Shown here one piece after another: positions 32,815 to 45,586 of a stretch of DNA of 64,000 bases. The notes below the pieces were generated by a model. It ran no database searches. It saw nothing but the letters and a program-made list of their open reading frames with translations, and was not told the origin of the DNA. Both the position numbers and the translations under genes were made by a program. This stretch comes from Hymenoscyphus infarciens (taxonomy: Eukaryota > Ascomycota > Leotiomycetes > Helotiales > Helotiaceae). Where the stretch lies: positions 62,001 through 126,000 of the forward strand of contig LLCB01000088.1 of NCBI GenBank assembly GCA_001414345.1, given 5' to 3'. The first letter of the stretch is position 1; each line of letters begins with the position of its first letter.

Positions 32815-34722
32815 GATTGCGGTATTGGTAAAGCTATCCCGATGATGGTGCTCGATGTGGAGGTGCTTTATCTATTATGCGGAGGACAAGGAGTTGGGTA
32901 TGGGGTTTCGTAGGGGGGTTGGCAGAGGTCGGTGTTATCAGGTTGCTGCTGGCTATGAATTTCAAGCGAGAAAGATTTCGCGGTCGCGATTGCGTCAATG
33001 GTACTCTCCGACCGCCGCTCTACACGTGACAGGCCTCCTTCTTTTTTATCTCGCTTAGTACAAGTTGAAGACAGGATATGAGTACAAGAATCAAAGATAA
33101 ATGGTTCATCGGGTGCTCTAGAGAATAATATTGAGATTTAATGATCACAACGCACGTCTATGCAACCAGACGGTTAGAAAACGCTGGAAGGAAGAGTTTC
33201 TCAAGCAACTATTTTCGGAAAGCAGGCGATTTTTAAAGGGTACTATAGTGGAAAAGGTACTCACAGTTCTGAAAACCGCATGATATGATTTCTATGGTTG
33301 AAAAATCTAGAACTGCGAAAGTGATTACATGGTTGCCGTTTTCATCATCCATCATGAGATGGGTGGGGTTGAAAATCAAGGCAACTAGGTATTACTACTT
33401 TTTATAGCTGAAACAATTTCACCATTGAACCACACCATAGCTACAACATCGTAATACCAAAGGATGCTGTGGTGGACGAGTCGCACTGTATAGCCACACT
33501 AGGATGTATTGCATGTCTGGCGATAGAGAAGAAAAGCTGAATACCTGAATGTTTCGCAATGGCATATGCCACAACAACAGGAATCCTATTGAAATTACGC
33601 GGTAAAATATAACACCATACGACTTGGGTATCAACTCAGAATTGAACCTACGGCTGAACCACTGTCTCAAGTTATAACGTTATAACCTAGCTTTTCTAAA
33701 GCTTAGACTCGCTTCTTTTAATTTATCTATAGTAGAAATCTTTATCTTACGAAGTTAATTATCTTGGAAGTCTTTATCTCGGATATGTTTTTGAATATAT
33801 TCTCGGAATTGTATTCTTAGAATATATACTTGAAAATATTCCACTCTACTTCGTCGGAATTAATATTTCAGAATTATTCTCTCGGAATTATTCTATCTAC
33901 TAGATATACTTATCTCTCAGCGATAATTTTTTTCTCAGACTTATACTTTTGCTCAGATTTATCTCACGGATTTACTCTCAGATTTACATCTCAGAAATAC
34001 TTACTCTAAAATAATCATCTTTCGAATTTATTCCTCAAAGTTAGTTAACTCTCGGAATTTAGATTTCTGCTAGAATTGAACATATCTCAGATTTTATTTA
34101 TTTGCTCGGAATTCGGAAATGACTCACCAATGTCTTTAAATTATTTCCGAAATATTTCCAAGTGAGGAGTCTACTAAGCTATATCTGCGCCGAGATATTT
34201 TCCGTGAACTAGACAACACACTTGCTCGGGTTAAGCTACTCGGAATTAACGGTTCTCGAGTTTCTTGAGAGACTGACTACTTTGCTCGGAATTGGTTACC
34301 AAGTTACTTAATCAACTAGTTGTCCGGGACAGGGCTCTCACCTAGTGGAGACAAGTATAAGTCTTATCCTCACCATTCTCACACTCGCACTTCAACCTAT
34401 GAAGAGAAAGCCCTCTTAAGAAGGCATCAAAGAAGTGGGTTAGGAGAAAAGTACAGGTACTCTATGCTTTTAGTACACTTGGAGCAAATTACCTCTAATC
34501 GAACAGGAGTGGTGGGAGTATCAGTCACTAATGTCGAATGCTTCAAAAAGTATATCATGACTCAAGACTACCATCTCATGCTGAAGACCCAACTCCATGC
34601 AAAATGAACACCCAAACAATGCAAAGCCACAACCCCATCGACACCACGTCCGTACCAAAACAACCCCAAAAGGACCAAGTACTATACCAACACCATAACC
34701 CAGCCCCCAAAACAATTCCCCT
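32815..34722. other. 1.9 kb intergenic region with an AT-rich, repeat-like block
   Basis: Upstream of CCT7 and downstream of POL2. From about 33690 to 34320 the sequence turns AT-rich and contains many degenerate copies of a TCTCGGAATT-like unit. A perfect 16-bp palindrome (GTTATAACGTTATAAC) lies near 33673-33688. No gene is visible. Confidence 0.5.
33690..34320. repeat. AT-rich block of degenerate CTCGGAATT-type repeats
   Basis: Units such as TCTCGGAATT, GCTCGGAATT, TCTCAGATTT and CTCAGAAAT recur at irregular spacing of about 15-40 nt. The sharp compositional change against both flanks and the C-poor, T-rich units are what RIP-type mutation of a repeat would leave. Identity of the original element is unknown. 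Confidence 0.5.
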
Positions 34723-37700
34723 TTAAAGACCTCCCCAAACTCCTTCTACAACTGACCCAAGCATCCTCAGGCCGTAATAATTAGCCACAGTCCTATACAC
34801 CCTCAACCTCCTAACCACCTCCTCCCTCTTCAGACTAACCCCCCACTCCCCCGAACAAGCACAATGCTCCATGAAATCATTAACCCTAACACCCTTACAC
34901 TTAACACATTTCAAATCCTGCGTCTGCCACTCCACAACCAGCCCTTGCACAGCGGCAATCATCTTCTCCTCGAGTTCTAGACGATTATACTCTGCATCAC
35001 AAAACGAGCACTTCCAAGGCCTCGCACTAGCATCCTGCCCCGAAACATCCGGAATGAGATCCTCGTCTCGACAGAAATCGAGGTCGCGCGCTAGGGTGCA
35101 GTTATCGCATATGACTTGTTGCATCCTTAGACTCTCGGAGGGATTCTCGAAGCGGGCTTCGTTGCTGAATTCCCGAATCTCGAACAGAGCTAGTAATTCT
35201 TTGCGGAGGAGTCGTGCTTCGAGAGTGATGTTTTTATCCAGGGACAGAACTTGCATGAGGGACTTGACAAGCTGGAGGATTGGATTCGAAAGTTTAAGAT
35301 GTGAACCCGGAAGAAGGGGGAAGGCGTAATCGGATGCTAATTCAGGATGTAACATCTCATCCTTCTGTCTCCTAATAAGCCCCGCAATCTGGCGCTTAAG
35401 AGGTTTCTCAAAGGACTTCCCAAGGATGATTTTATCCTCTTTGTCGTCGCTTAGAATACCCACTGGTAGCTGAGTAGCTCTCGGTGTTGACTCAACACCA
35501 TTAATTGTTCTCGGCCGTTTGAGTTTATGCATCACCTCAATAAACTCCACCACCCAATCGTGAAAAATAGGCTGGAGAGAAGCCGGCAAGAACTTGTTGA
35601 GCTGCCAATGCATAACAGTATCAAGCGTCTGATTCTCAGCCTCGACAACCTCTTGACAAGCTTTTCCACCGTAGTTAAACTCATCGTACCAAACGAGGTA
35701 ATCCCAATACTCCTTGATCTCAAGATCGATAAAATGAAATAGTGGTTTTGCTTTGATAGACTTCAGAATATACTGAGAATACGCAAATGCATTCCCGACT
35801 TCCGCCTTGGTAGTTTGGAGAAGGAGACGGTTGGCGCTGGCAAATACGACATGGGAGCCTACGCGCCGGAAGTCGGTCATGAGTTGTTGGAAGGCTTTAC
35901 GGGACATCATTTGGACGTAGTAATGCAGTGAGCGATCGTAGAGAAATGAGGCTGGATTTTCGACCCATCGAACGAGGTGTTGGACCATAACATCGGCCAT
36001 GCTGCTTCCTCGTGTTGCTTCTACCCACCAGGCTTTGACCATTTCGCGGAGGACGTTGACGCCTGCTGTTGCGAAGGCATTGTCCGCGTAAAGAACGTTC
36101 GTTCCGTCGCCTGAGCCATCGTTTGCCGGCGCAGCTGGATTGAAGGATATCGAGTCACTGCCTTCAAGTTCGTTGATCAAAGAAGAAGTGAGGATCGTAT
36201 TGATGGCCAGGTTCTTGATATCAAGCTCGATACAAACCGATGGGTAAGTACCGGGGTTATTAACAGAAGGCATCTGCACAGTATCCAAAGGCCCTAAAAC
36301 ATCATCCTGCTCATACCCAGCATGATCCGGTCTCGGGCCACCAGACCACCACAACACAACGTTGTTCTTTTGGAGACGTCTGGCATAGGCGATATCAATG
36401 AGAAATCGAGGATCATCCCGCTCAAGATTGCAGAGAGGTATATCACCATACCTCGCCAACTCAGTGAGATGCATGATCCAAGATCCAAGACTAAGATAAT
36501 GGTTGACCAGTCTCTTTGCAACGAAAGATTGCCAGCCAATTGGTGGCATATTGCTATCGGCAACTTCATATTTGAGTGGCAACACGGGGAACTCTCGGAG
36601 CATAGGGACATCATGAAGGAGCATTTTTCGTTGTGGTGACTGGATGATGAGCATAAGTGGTTTGCTCTCATCATTTCGCATCTTCTTGATGAGATCTCCA
36701 ACTTCAAGAAGAGCTTTCCGTCTTGTCGTCACTTGCTTCGTATTGAATTGAAGTCTCTCTTGGTACTCGAAGCATGTTTGCCATGGTTGGCCTTCTGCTT
36801 CTTGTTCTCTTCGAGCTAATAGATCCGCATAAATCTTGGTGATGTTGGGTAGATCCTGAGCCGAGTCCTTGGATCTTTGCAGAGTGATAACATGAGCCTG
36901 TTCACCCGTTGTCGAAAACAGGGCAAATACTTGTCGATCGCCAGCTACAACATGGTAGAGGTAGAGGTAGGCCATTGGCGAATTCGACAGATATGGGTTC
37001 TTAGAAGTGGAGGGACGAAGACCCGAAAGGTCGAAACCAGATTCCAAACCTTTACCCAAAACGCCAGATTGTGTCTCATCGAAAGTACACAGGCTGCCCA
37101 ACTGAAGTACTGCTCTTACACTCAGTGGCACTTGCTTTTCATACACACCCTCAACACTAGGGTGGTTGAATAACAATGACAACTTTTGAGCATCATTGAC
37201 ATAAACATCCTCAGACATAGTAAGCTTGAAAAGATGCACCGAAGGATGGCCATTCGGTAAAGTATGATTGACCTTCTGAGCTTCACAGCCATCAACCTCA
37301 ATATCCGGGAGCTCCTTCCCCTTCAGATTGAGGAAAATTTGTCTTGGAACTTTGACTTTGATAGTATGGACTTTCGAGTCAATGAGTATAAAAGCCATCA
37401 CAATTCCAGGGCTCTCAGTAGCTCTCAATTGAAGAACCTGCCAAGTACTCTTAAAAGTCAACTCGGCTTGCTGTCGGAAAGTTGCCCCAATATTGTTCTG
37501 GGCGCTAGCTCTGGTTTCACCAAACAAGTGACGACGACGGATTCGTGCCTGTTTCTGGATCTTCCATTTCTGCTTCTGGTACTCCAAAAATCCAACATAA
37601 TCCTTGGTTGGTGAGGGCATCTTGTCTGGGAGCGCAGCATAGGGATTCACCGATACCGCAACAGCAGGTTCAGGAGATTTTCTCTTGGTGGAAGATTTTT

Positions 37701-40700
37701 GAGCTGCTTCCGTGAGTTGAGAGCCAATAGTTTTTGGTTTGAGGAGTTTGGTGCCGAAATCTTCCATATCTCCTATTCTTGGGTCTTGAAGGTTGGTGAT
37801 TTCCTCTAATGGAGCCCCTTTGAACATGTCGGTCATTTTCTTCTGTTTCATTCGGTCGTCCTTGATATTAATTCTTCGTTGCAGCCAATCGGGGTGAGCA
37901 ACTCTCGGAACTGGATTTCGTACTTTTTGCAGCGCAGCAGGAATAGTAATGATCTTTTGAATGACGGAACCGAGACGCTCCAAATAGTAGTCCCAATCAA
38001 GCAAAGCTCTAGGATCCATATTCGTGGGATCTTCTTTGAGCCATTTCCGTAGGAAATATCTCTTCACTGAGGTCTCAGCCGAGAAAATAGCAACAGGAAT
38101 AGCACGCTCAGTGACAGGAGCGTTCTTTGGTCTTGAGCAAATAATATACTTGCAGTTCAAGCCTTTATCCTTCACCATCTGCTCTCCCAAGAAATCTGCC
38201 AAACGTTTGGCAGTCGTAATCGAGGTCGATTTCTGGGTACCATATTCCTCCAAAGATTTCGACATACTTCTGTTCTCGCAAATTAGATCAATGAGCTCCT
38301 CATCAGCAAGGGTGGCCCCTTTTGAATGCAGCACGTCAAGCCATTGGTTAGCAATCTTTGCGACCGCGGCATATGTATCCGCCAACGTCTCCCCTTCCAA
38401 GAAGAACTTGAAAAGTTGCGTTTGGAAAATCTTGATGAGTTTCAGCTCTCCTCTCCGCTTGACTTCGAACCCTTTTAGTTCAGCAAGACTGCCATCGTCG
38501 TTGAATACAGCATAACGTTTCTTCAAATTCTTGTCGGCTTCCTTCGAGGTAGGCAATATCATAGCTCGGTAAGGTCCATCAACCTCGAAAAAAATGGAGT
38601 TATCGCTGTGGGTCTCATACTTGAAAGTCTTCTTGTCAACCAAGGTCTGGTATTGGTGGTTGGTGAATTTATCGTGAACAAGATGATTCAACATGACACA
38701 AGGATATGATATGGTGAGTTTCTTCCCATTCTTGAGCTTGAAACCATAGTTCTCGGGAAATGTAGCGGGAAGCATACACCAAATACCATCAGTATCGAGT
38801 TCCAAAGGGCGTCCAATCCGCTCGACAAGTTGTCGTGCCATTTGAATGATGTGCGCTCCGGTCAAGCAAGTAACTCCAGCCATTTCCATAGAATACCAAC
38901 GAGAACCCTTCCTCATGACATATCCGTAGAAAGAATTCAAAATGACCTTGTGAGCTAATTGCAGCGAGTCGAAAAGTACAATCATCTTCTTGGCATTTTC
39001 GACTTCAGCGTTACTAGCACCAGCAGCTTTCAGCTCCTCCGTTTTGCCTTTCCAGACCTTCTGCTTTCCCTTGTAATCATATCGTCTATCTCGGAAATCT
39101 TTGACTGTATCGATATAGAATGGATTCTCTCTCTGGCAAATAATTGCTTCTCGTTCTACAGTCTTCGATTCGTGAATTTTGTGGTAAACCTTCTGACTGT
39201 AAATTTGGAGACGCTTTCGAATAAGCCCAACCTGCTCATCAGCCGAGAGATCCTGGAACGTCCGGGCTGGGCTGTTTGGCCATTTCCCTGGGAATTTCTC
39301 ATTCTCCAGGGCATGTCGAATCATGAGATAATCACCACGTTCAGCAGGAAGATACTCTGCTCTCCAAGCCCAAGGCATCCGCCTATCGCAGGTTTTCCCG
39401 GGTCGGTTGAAATCACAAGCCGCACAGTCCGCCTCCTCGATCATAGAATCTGGTTGTAATCGATTGGTTGTCATGATATTTGGGTACATGGATGCTACAT
39501 CTAGATGGTAAATTAGAGGCCGCTCGCTTCGATTTGCTGTTGTCTTCAAGCTGAGCAGTCGATCGGTGATTTGTTGCTTGACTTCGTCGTAATTAGTGAC
39601 GTCGCCCAGTGACTTTTTCTCTTCGACCGTGATACTAAACTTCAGCGCAGAATCCAGATCCGCCAAGAGCTCATCGATGGCCGTGGTATCAACCGCAAAG
39701 TTAACAGGAATATCCGCGCGGAAAACCCCAGCTTCAATACTCTCAACATGACCACCAACGTACGTTTCAGATTCCAGAAGATGCCCATCCCAAAACGATT
39801 CCTTCGGCGAAACGTGCTTATTTGGGAGAACAATTTCCTTCTTGTAAGCTTCCACCATGAGCAACATTTCACAGAGCGTTCCAGTTCCTTTCCGTAATAC
39901 CGCATCCGGACCCAGAGGAATAATCGTACACAGCGAAAAAATAAAGGGGTGCACGTATTTCATGTACAAATAATACGTCGCCACCGCATCGGAAACCGAA
40001 TACTCAGCAAGCGTTTGAGGTCGCTCACTGGCAAACCGAAGCATGAGCTCAGGATCCAGCTCGTCCGGATCATATCCCAGTTTTGCCGTAGTCACAGCTT
40101 TCAAACCACGACTTCCTTGTGGTAAATAACTGTCTCGATTGACCCAGTGGAAACAATCCATATGTGCACTGTAATCGCAACAATACTGATCGTCTGCTCC
40201 CTTTCTCCAGCCGATTTCCTGGTACATGTCAATTCCATTGACACTTGATCTTGCATCCACGAATGGCCAATCGAAGAAATCTCCGTTGTAAGTCGCTATT
40301 ACAGTCGGTCTGGCTTCCTTGATATGTAAAAAGAATCGTTCAATAACAGCTTTTTCATCTGGTTCATTGAAAATCATAAAAGGTCCATCGTATTCCGGTT
40401 TCGGCGTGTACTCGAAATCCTCGATGTCTTCTGAGACAATTTCTCGATTGGTGATTAAAAATCCTTGACCATCGATCATATACGATATCATCATAATCTG
40501 ATCAATAGCCGCATCTGGAAACTTGAGTGGTAATTTCGTCGTCTCGATATCGTAGGCCATTACCACGGGATCTGCACGCTGCAAACGCTCTTCTAAACAT
40601 TTGAAAGTCGTAGTACCGTGTTTTGCTTCGACTGAGTACCACTTTCCCGTCCGTATATCTGTTCTTGTTAGCCCAATTCCAATTTTTCAACTCACTCGTA

Positions 40701-41517
40701 AACTCCCATACCCATATCTATCATTACTCGCACATGGTATGGTACATCCCATTCCCTTATATCCACAATAAAATCGCTCGCATCCGCAACAGAAACATTA
40801 AGTCGTTTATCATCATCTTCATCAAAAAGGTCAAAACCAGCATTTGCGCTACCCCGTCCATTAGTCAAAATCCCATCGCCTCCTAACCAAATACCAAAAA
40901 AATACATACCTGGCAACCTCAGCATATGTATCCATAGCATTCATATTCTTCTTATTCTTCTCTGCAATCGGCATGATATCCCGTCTCGCCGCCAGCAAAT
41001 CATTAACGTTATTAAACCTCAACTCAAAAAAGGTCCTCCGATACCCCAAAAGATGATTCGGCATCTGCAAATCCTCCTTCTCAATCTTCCTCAGACTCTT
41101 CACCACCCCACCCCCAGGGGCTCTCTTAAGCCATTCCTCTGCCTCTGCCTCATGCCCCCTCTTCACCGCTACCAGGAAATAAGGATCATATTCCAACGTA
41201 GCTTTAAAAGTCCCCCCATCCTCTTCAATAAAATAACAATCCAACCCCGCTCGTCCCTCGGGGATTTTATCGTCTTCTATTGACGTGGCTTTGAGGTTTA
41301 CTAACCAGCCGATTTTCTTTTTTCCGGCGTCGTAGCGGGGAAAGCCTTGGGCTTCGTCAATCGTATCTGCTAACTTTACAGCTTCGCGTTTTTCGTCGTT
41401 GGAGGTTGCTTCGTTGCGGTTTGAGGATGCGGTGAAGGTTTTGGATTTCTTGGGGCCGTGGTAGGCTTGTTTTCCGCCTTTTCTGTAGCCATTTTTGGGG
41501 AGTCGTAAACCCGGCAT
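34723..41517 (-). CDS. POL2: DNA polymerase epsilon catalytic subunit
   Basis: Leading-strand replicative polymerase. There are three exons on the minus strand: 41517-40910, 40848-40712 and 40658-34723. They give 2226 aa in one frame, as expected for the family. Exonuclease motifs are visible (MAYDIETTKLP, with Asp-Ile-Glu, and ATYNGDFFDWPF). Polymerase motifs A (DVASMYPNIM), B (KVILNSFYGYVM) and C (LELDTDGIWCM) are all present. The long inactive C-terminal half follows. It ends with cysteine modules CDNCTLARDLDFC, CSFCDAEYN and CVKCKGVRVNDFMEHCACSG that bind zinc and partner subunits. The start MPGLRLPKNGYRKGGKQ is basic. It is divergent from COX20, with 371 bp between the starts, so they probably share a promoter region. 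Confidence 0.97.
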
Positions 41518-41802
41518 CGTGGTTTGTATGTGAGGAGGTTGCGTGGTGTTGGGAGAAACCCGATAGGGGTACGAAAGTGATCGCAGGCCTAATTAAAGAA
41601 TTGCGATTTTAGCACTGCATTGAGTCTCCTGATTCGAAAAGGTGATTTCGTTCTTCGTGGTCGGAAGGAATTAGTGTGTAGATTGTAGTTGTTCAGCGCA
41701 TTGAGACTGATTTTTGAAGATGCTAATCTACGCGTCGAGGAGAAAGTCAAGAGCGCGTCGCGTAAAGCTGTTCTTACCCCTGTCCATCTTCCCTGCAGCA
41801 CT

Positions 41803-41883
41803 ATGGCACCCCACAAGTACAGCAGCCGCATCAATACTTCAACATCTCCAGCTTCAACCCCTCCCATCTCCATCACCAACTAA
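41803..41883 (+). promoter_or_regulatory. upstream ORF in the COX20 leader
   Basis: A 26-codon frame (MAPHKYSSRINTSTSPAS..., ending SITN) stops 5 nt before the COX20 ATG. If transcribed it would be read first by scanning ribosomes. Whether the leader includes it depends on the start site, and a CAG acceptor-like site precedes it at about 41798. Confidence 0.35.
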
Positions 41884-41888
41884 AAAAA

Positions 41889-42578
41889 ATGGCAGGCGAC
41901 ACAAGAGACTCCTCTCCCCCCTCACCCTCTGAGTCTACCCCTCGGGGTCCTCCTCCAGGCGAAACCTCACCACCAACCCACGTCCAAACACCTCCCAAAA
42001 TCTACGAGGTCTTCTCCGCACCCAAAAGCGCAAATGCCCTTCCGGAAGGCTCAGGCCAGAACACCGCAGGAAGCACACCGGAAATTCCAAAATTAGCAGA
42101 TGCGGTGAAGACGGTGCATATACAGGATTTCAAGCAGGTGCATATGTATCCCTGTGTGCGGGAGAGTTTGTTGACGGGCATGGGTGGTGCTTTTGGGATT
42201 GGGGGGGTGAGAGCTATCTGGGGGTGTATGTTTCCCCATCCATATTTTATATCTTGGAATTACTCGCGGGCATAGTGGAGGGCTCTTTGTTGAAAAGGGA
42301 ATGCTAATAAATCTACAGCACCCGTATCAAAAATCGCCAATTGGGCGGTCGGAACATTCGTCTTCGTCTCGCTGGGGAGTTACGAATTCTGTCAATACCG
42401 ACGAATGCTAGAGAAAGCACATATGAAACGAGCAGTCGAAATCATCGACCGAAAAAAGAACGAAAAAGAAGCGGAGGCAAAATTAAAAAGGGACGAGAGG
42501 AGGAGGTTAAAGGAGGAGCTGGATACAAAAGCTGAAGAGGCGGCGAAGACGAAGAACAGTGGTTGGAAGTTTTGGTGA
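41889..42578 (+). CDS. COX20: cytochrome c oxidase assembly protein Cox20 (FAM36A)
   Basis: Inner-membrane chaperone that guides Cox2 maturation in cytochrome oxidase assembly. There are two exons, 41889-42225 and 42319-42578, with donor GTATGT, giving 198 aa. The first ~70 residues are Pro/Ser/Thr-rich and probably include mitochondrial targeting information. The conserved core begins VHIQDFKQVHMYPCVRESLL. It continues GMGGAFGIGGVRAIWG (first membrane segment), then IANWAVGTFVFVSLGSYEFC (second membrane segment) and QYRRMLEKAHMKRAVEII. A Lys/Glu-rich coiled tail follows (KKNEKEAEAKLKRDERRR). The C-terminus is SGWKFW. The family is short and variable outside this core, so the call rests on the hairpin and the YEFCQYRR motif. 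Divergent from POL2. Confidence 0.85.
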
Positions 42579-43184
42579 TCAAAAAATATGGAACGATGCT
42601 TGTATTATGATGTATTATTCTGGGTGGTGTAAATGGTATGCCTTCTCGAGAGTGCTTGGGTAGAAGTCCTGTTTTGTGCATTACAAATATGGGTTCTCGT
42701 GCGGAAAAGAATGGAGGAAGGAGAAAGTCGTCACGTCACGAATACTAGGGCCTTCACGAGCTTTCAATGTTATATTTTATCCACGGCCCTCAGAGAGGAA
42801 GTGGATTCACATCTCCTAGCCTACTTGTTCCAGAGGTTGTCCAGAAATATTTAGTAGGAAAACCTCCCCTCACATCTCCCAGAGCAAATTTATAGGGACT
42901 TATATATGTGCATAGTATTTGAACTTTATGATATCGTCTTTGAATAGAAGAAATGTACAACGAACCACTGAAATTGAAAATCCTCAGATAATTCATTCCC
43001 AATGGTATCTCAAAATAGTGTAAACTCCATGCCGACTCCTAAACCAGTACATCTGCTTCGCAAAGCATGGGGAATATCCCGATAATAAATCCTAACGCCA
43101 ATGCTGTGCCAAGAAAATTACTCCCCCATCCAGAGTATAGTGACCGGAAGACGCCGTTGTATTACCTCCATGTACCCCCATTGA
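42579..43184. other. intergenic region, no gene seen
   Basis: This is the region between the convergent 3' ends of COX20 and the basic protein at 43185. No exon, repeat or RNA gene was recognised. Confidence 0.4.
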
Positions 43185-44174
43185 CTAAACCTGGAACGTC
43201 ACAACACCATTATTCTCAGCCTCCATGAACCTGACCCTTCTAGCTCGTTCCTGGGCTTCTTCACGCTCGGCCTTCTCACTTCCCCTTCGTCTCTCATTTC
43301 GACGCGCTCTTGCTTCTCTCGCCTCACGACTTTTGTATTCAGCCATCTGCGCCTTCCGTTTCTGCGCTCTGGCATGTGCCTCCTGTGCCGTGGGCTTGAA
43401 TCCAATTCCATTGATTCCCTCCCCGTCATCTTCTGGATCCGAGGGGTCGTGGCCGGTAATTTCGTCGTCATGCCAGGTCAGAGCTGCGCGTTCGGGATCG
43501 ATAATCGTAGGTAAATCTTCTGGATCCGCGTTCTTTGAGCCCGGAAGGGGAGGGGTTCCTGATCGTACTTTTCGACCTCTGGATTTAGAATCGGATAATC
43601 GGTTGATACTTGGATATGCCCTTTTCAATCCTGCCCCTTTCAATTTGCCCATTGGACTTCCAGATTTGAAGATTACGGGGTCCAAGTCCGTAAGGCGTTG
43701 CTTTGTCTCACTATCGGGTATGACCATCTGGGAATTCGACGTGGTATCTTTAGGTAGTGTAAAGGGACGTATCTCGAGTTTCGATTTCTGTGCCTTGATC
43801 GTTCGCATATCTGGAGTTTCTGGTATCTCCGTCTTTGGTCGCTTTCGCATGCCCATCTCGTCGTCTTCTCCTTCGCCGGCAATTGTGAAGGTGCTTTTTG
43901 GTAGAGTTGTATGTTTCCCCTCCAGATCCAACTTCGATACGGCACCGTCTCCAATCTGCAGACTTTGGAATTGATTTGAAACCCTGGTGCGTGGACTCCC
44001 TCCTCGATCTTCGTTCGTGTCGTCAATTTCGGTGACTTTCGTTGCGGGTGCGGCACGAAGCCTTGGGGAGGAAGATGGCGGCGTGGGAGGGTTTGGGGGG
44101 CTCCGCTTTCGTTTGGGGGATATAGTATCAAGGTGGGTGTCTGGGACGGGTAATGGTAATGACGAGGAGTCCAT
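43185..44174 (-). CDS. conserved ascomycete protein, basic, probably nuclear
   Basis: This is a single-exon frame of 329 residues beginning MDSSSLPLPVPDTHLDTISP. It is of unknown function. The N-terminal half is disordered with KRKRSPPNPPTPP and RKRPKTEIPETPD, both likely nuclear-localisation clusters followed by S/TP sites. The conserved C-terminal half starts ALTWHDDEITGHDPSDPEDD. It continues with GEGINGIGFKPTAQEAHARA and ends in a long Arg/Glu helix (RKAQMAEYKSREAREARARR, then MEAENNGVVTFQV). The S/TP clusters suggest regulation by CDK or MAPK, by inference only. The pattern resembles a family found across filamentous ascomycetes and not characterised to my knowledge. Confidence 0.75.
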   Translation of the reverse strand: MDSSSLPLPVPDTHLDTISPKRKRSPPNPPTPPSSSPRLRAAPATKVTEIDDTNEDRGGSPRTRVSNQFQSLQIGDGAVSKLDLEGKHTTLPKSTFTIAGEGEDDEMGMRKRPKTEIPETPDMRTIKAQKSKLEIRPFTLPKDTTSNSQMVIPDSETKQRLTDLDPVIFKSGSPMGKLKGAGLKRAYPSINRLSDSKSRGRKVRSGTPPLPGSKNADPEDLPTIIDPERAALTWHDDEITGHDPSDPEDDGEGINGIGFKPTAQEAHARAQKRKAQMAEYKSREAREARARRNERRRGSEKAEREEAQERARRVRFMEAENNGVVTFQV

Positions 44175-44856
44175 ATTTTATCTTTGAATGGCACAAAGGA
44201 ATTGTTGTTGTGATTAAGAGGCTGAAAGTGAAGGCTGGCGAAGGTGAAAGATGATTCGCTCCAGATTCCAAAGCTACCCGCGCTGCAGTACTGCCCTGGA
44301 AGTTACCAGCCTTCGCGTTCAATATCGTGGGCTATTAGAGAAACATACCAAGTCCGTCTCCATGTGCCGAGTTGCGCTTTGTGGGGTGTATGGTTGGGGG
44401 AAGGTCGAAATGGGGGGAAAGCGAGAGTTTGGGGATTTATTGTCTGGGGCAATGAAGGGGTTCAAAGGTTTCTGCCGGTAACCAGTTAGGTAAGTCTTCG
44501 CTGTTCAAGTTTGTGTCGTTGCAGTTGGGTTGGGACGCAGTGGGACAATATCAACGTGGGCTTTTGGCGGGGTTGAAGGTGGAGTGTGGCTGAGGAGCCG
44601 TGGAAGCCGATTGGTGTGAATATCCTTGGCGACACGTGATCTTATGATTTTAACCAATAGGTAGCATTCTATTATTTCGCTTAAGGCGGGCGATCACTCT
44701 CGTTATACTTCTTTCCAAGACTTGATTTTAGACCTATTTCACTTCTCTAGCTTCTACTTCGCTCTGCACAAATAAACATATCAGAATACCGGCCCTTATG
44801 TGCAATGTGCTCGCTATATCTACGAGGAGGAGATGATATTGTGGGTTGCTTCTTTC
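44175..44856. other. intergenic region, no gene seen
   Basis: Upstream side of the basic protein gene. The frames at 44244-44489 are short and overlap in several phases with no family likeness. Confidence 0.4.
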
Positions 44857-45129
44857 CTAGTTTCTGATTGGCTTCGTTATCCTCAGTGGCTTGTTTTATA
44901 TTTTCTTACCCTTGCTTTTGAGGATTCCCTATACGGAGTGGGTTACGCAGAATAAACGCATTAGAGCTTCGAAGCTTGATGCTGAGAATGGCGAGAAGAG
45001 GGACATTTTTCACGATGAGAAGATACAATTGTTGGGCAGTGGTGGTGCAAGTGGTGAGATTTGTCAGTGCAAGGCGAGAAAGGTTCCTGAGAATGATTCT
45101 TTCTTCACTTACTTGTGCAACATGAGTTG
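44857..45129 (+). pseudogene. exon-like membrane-protein fragment without a start
   Basis: After an acceptor-like CTTTCCTAG an open frame reads a hydrophobic segment (FLIGFVILSGLFYIFLPLLL) followed by RIPYTEWVTQNKRIRASKLD. A Glu/Asp/Lys tail follows, then ICQCKARKVPENDSFFTYLC and NMSWE, then a perfect donor, GTAAGA. It looks like one internal exon of a single-pass membrane protein, with a cytosolic tail. No in-frame ATG exon is visible upstream and no continuation was found downstream. It may be a gene fragment, or a gene with exons I could not place. No family was recognised. Confidence 0.3.
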
Positions 45130-45586
45130 GGAGGTAAGATGGTCCTGGTAAAGGTGCACTGAATTTCTATCTTCGTTGGAACGAAGCTTGAAGAGGAATA
45201 TGCGGCGAAAAGGGGAAGAAATTGGCAAAACTGTAAATAGACAAGGAAATCCAGAGTTTCTAATACCAAACAGACACACCCTCCACAACCCCTGAGCACC
45301 TCAAACCCTCTGATTGGTCAGCTCGTTTAATCCTCTTCCTAGGCACCAAGGCCAAAATCTCACCCATCAGTTCTCCATTTCTCCCAGATCTCTCTTCCAG
45401 CTCCCCGGTGTCATAAATAGGCTTCATTCAGCCTTATTTCGAATCCGAACATGGTATACCTTAAAGCCCTACTTTCCCTCCCCAAAAGCCCTTCCTCCCA
45501 GGTTTCGTTCCTGTCATTCAAGTAAGAAACACGTGATCGAACCCAAACCCAACTTTGTATGAAAAGTAGGCGGGATCAGAGGAGAA

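Noticed and set aside
33595..33670. tRNA or retroelement primer-binding-like segment (minus strand AGGTTCAATTCTG)
   Set aside because: Stems do not pair and no LTR ends or retroelement frames are nearby.
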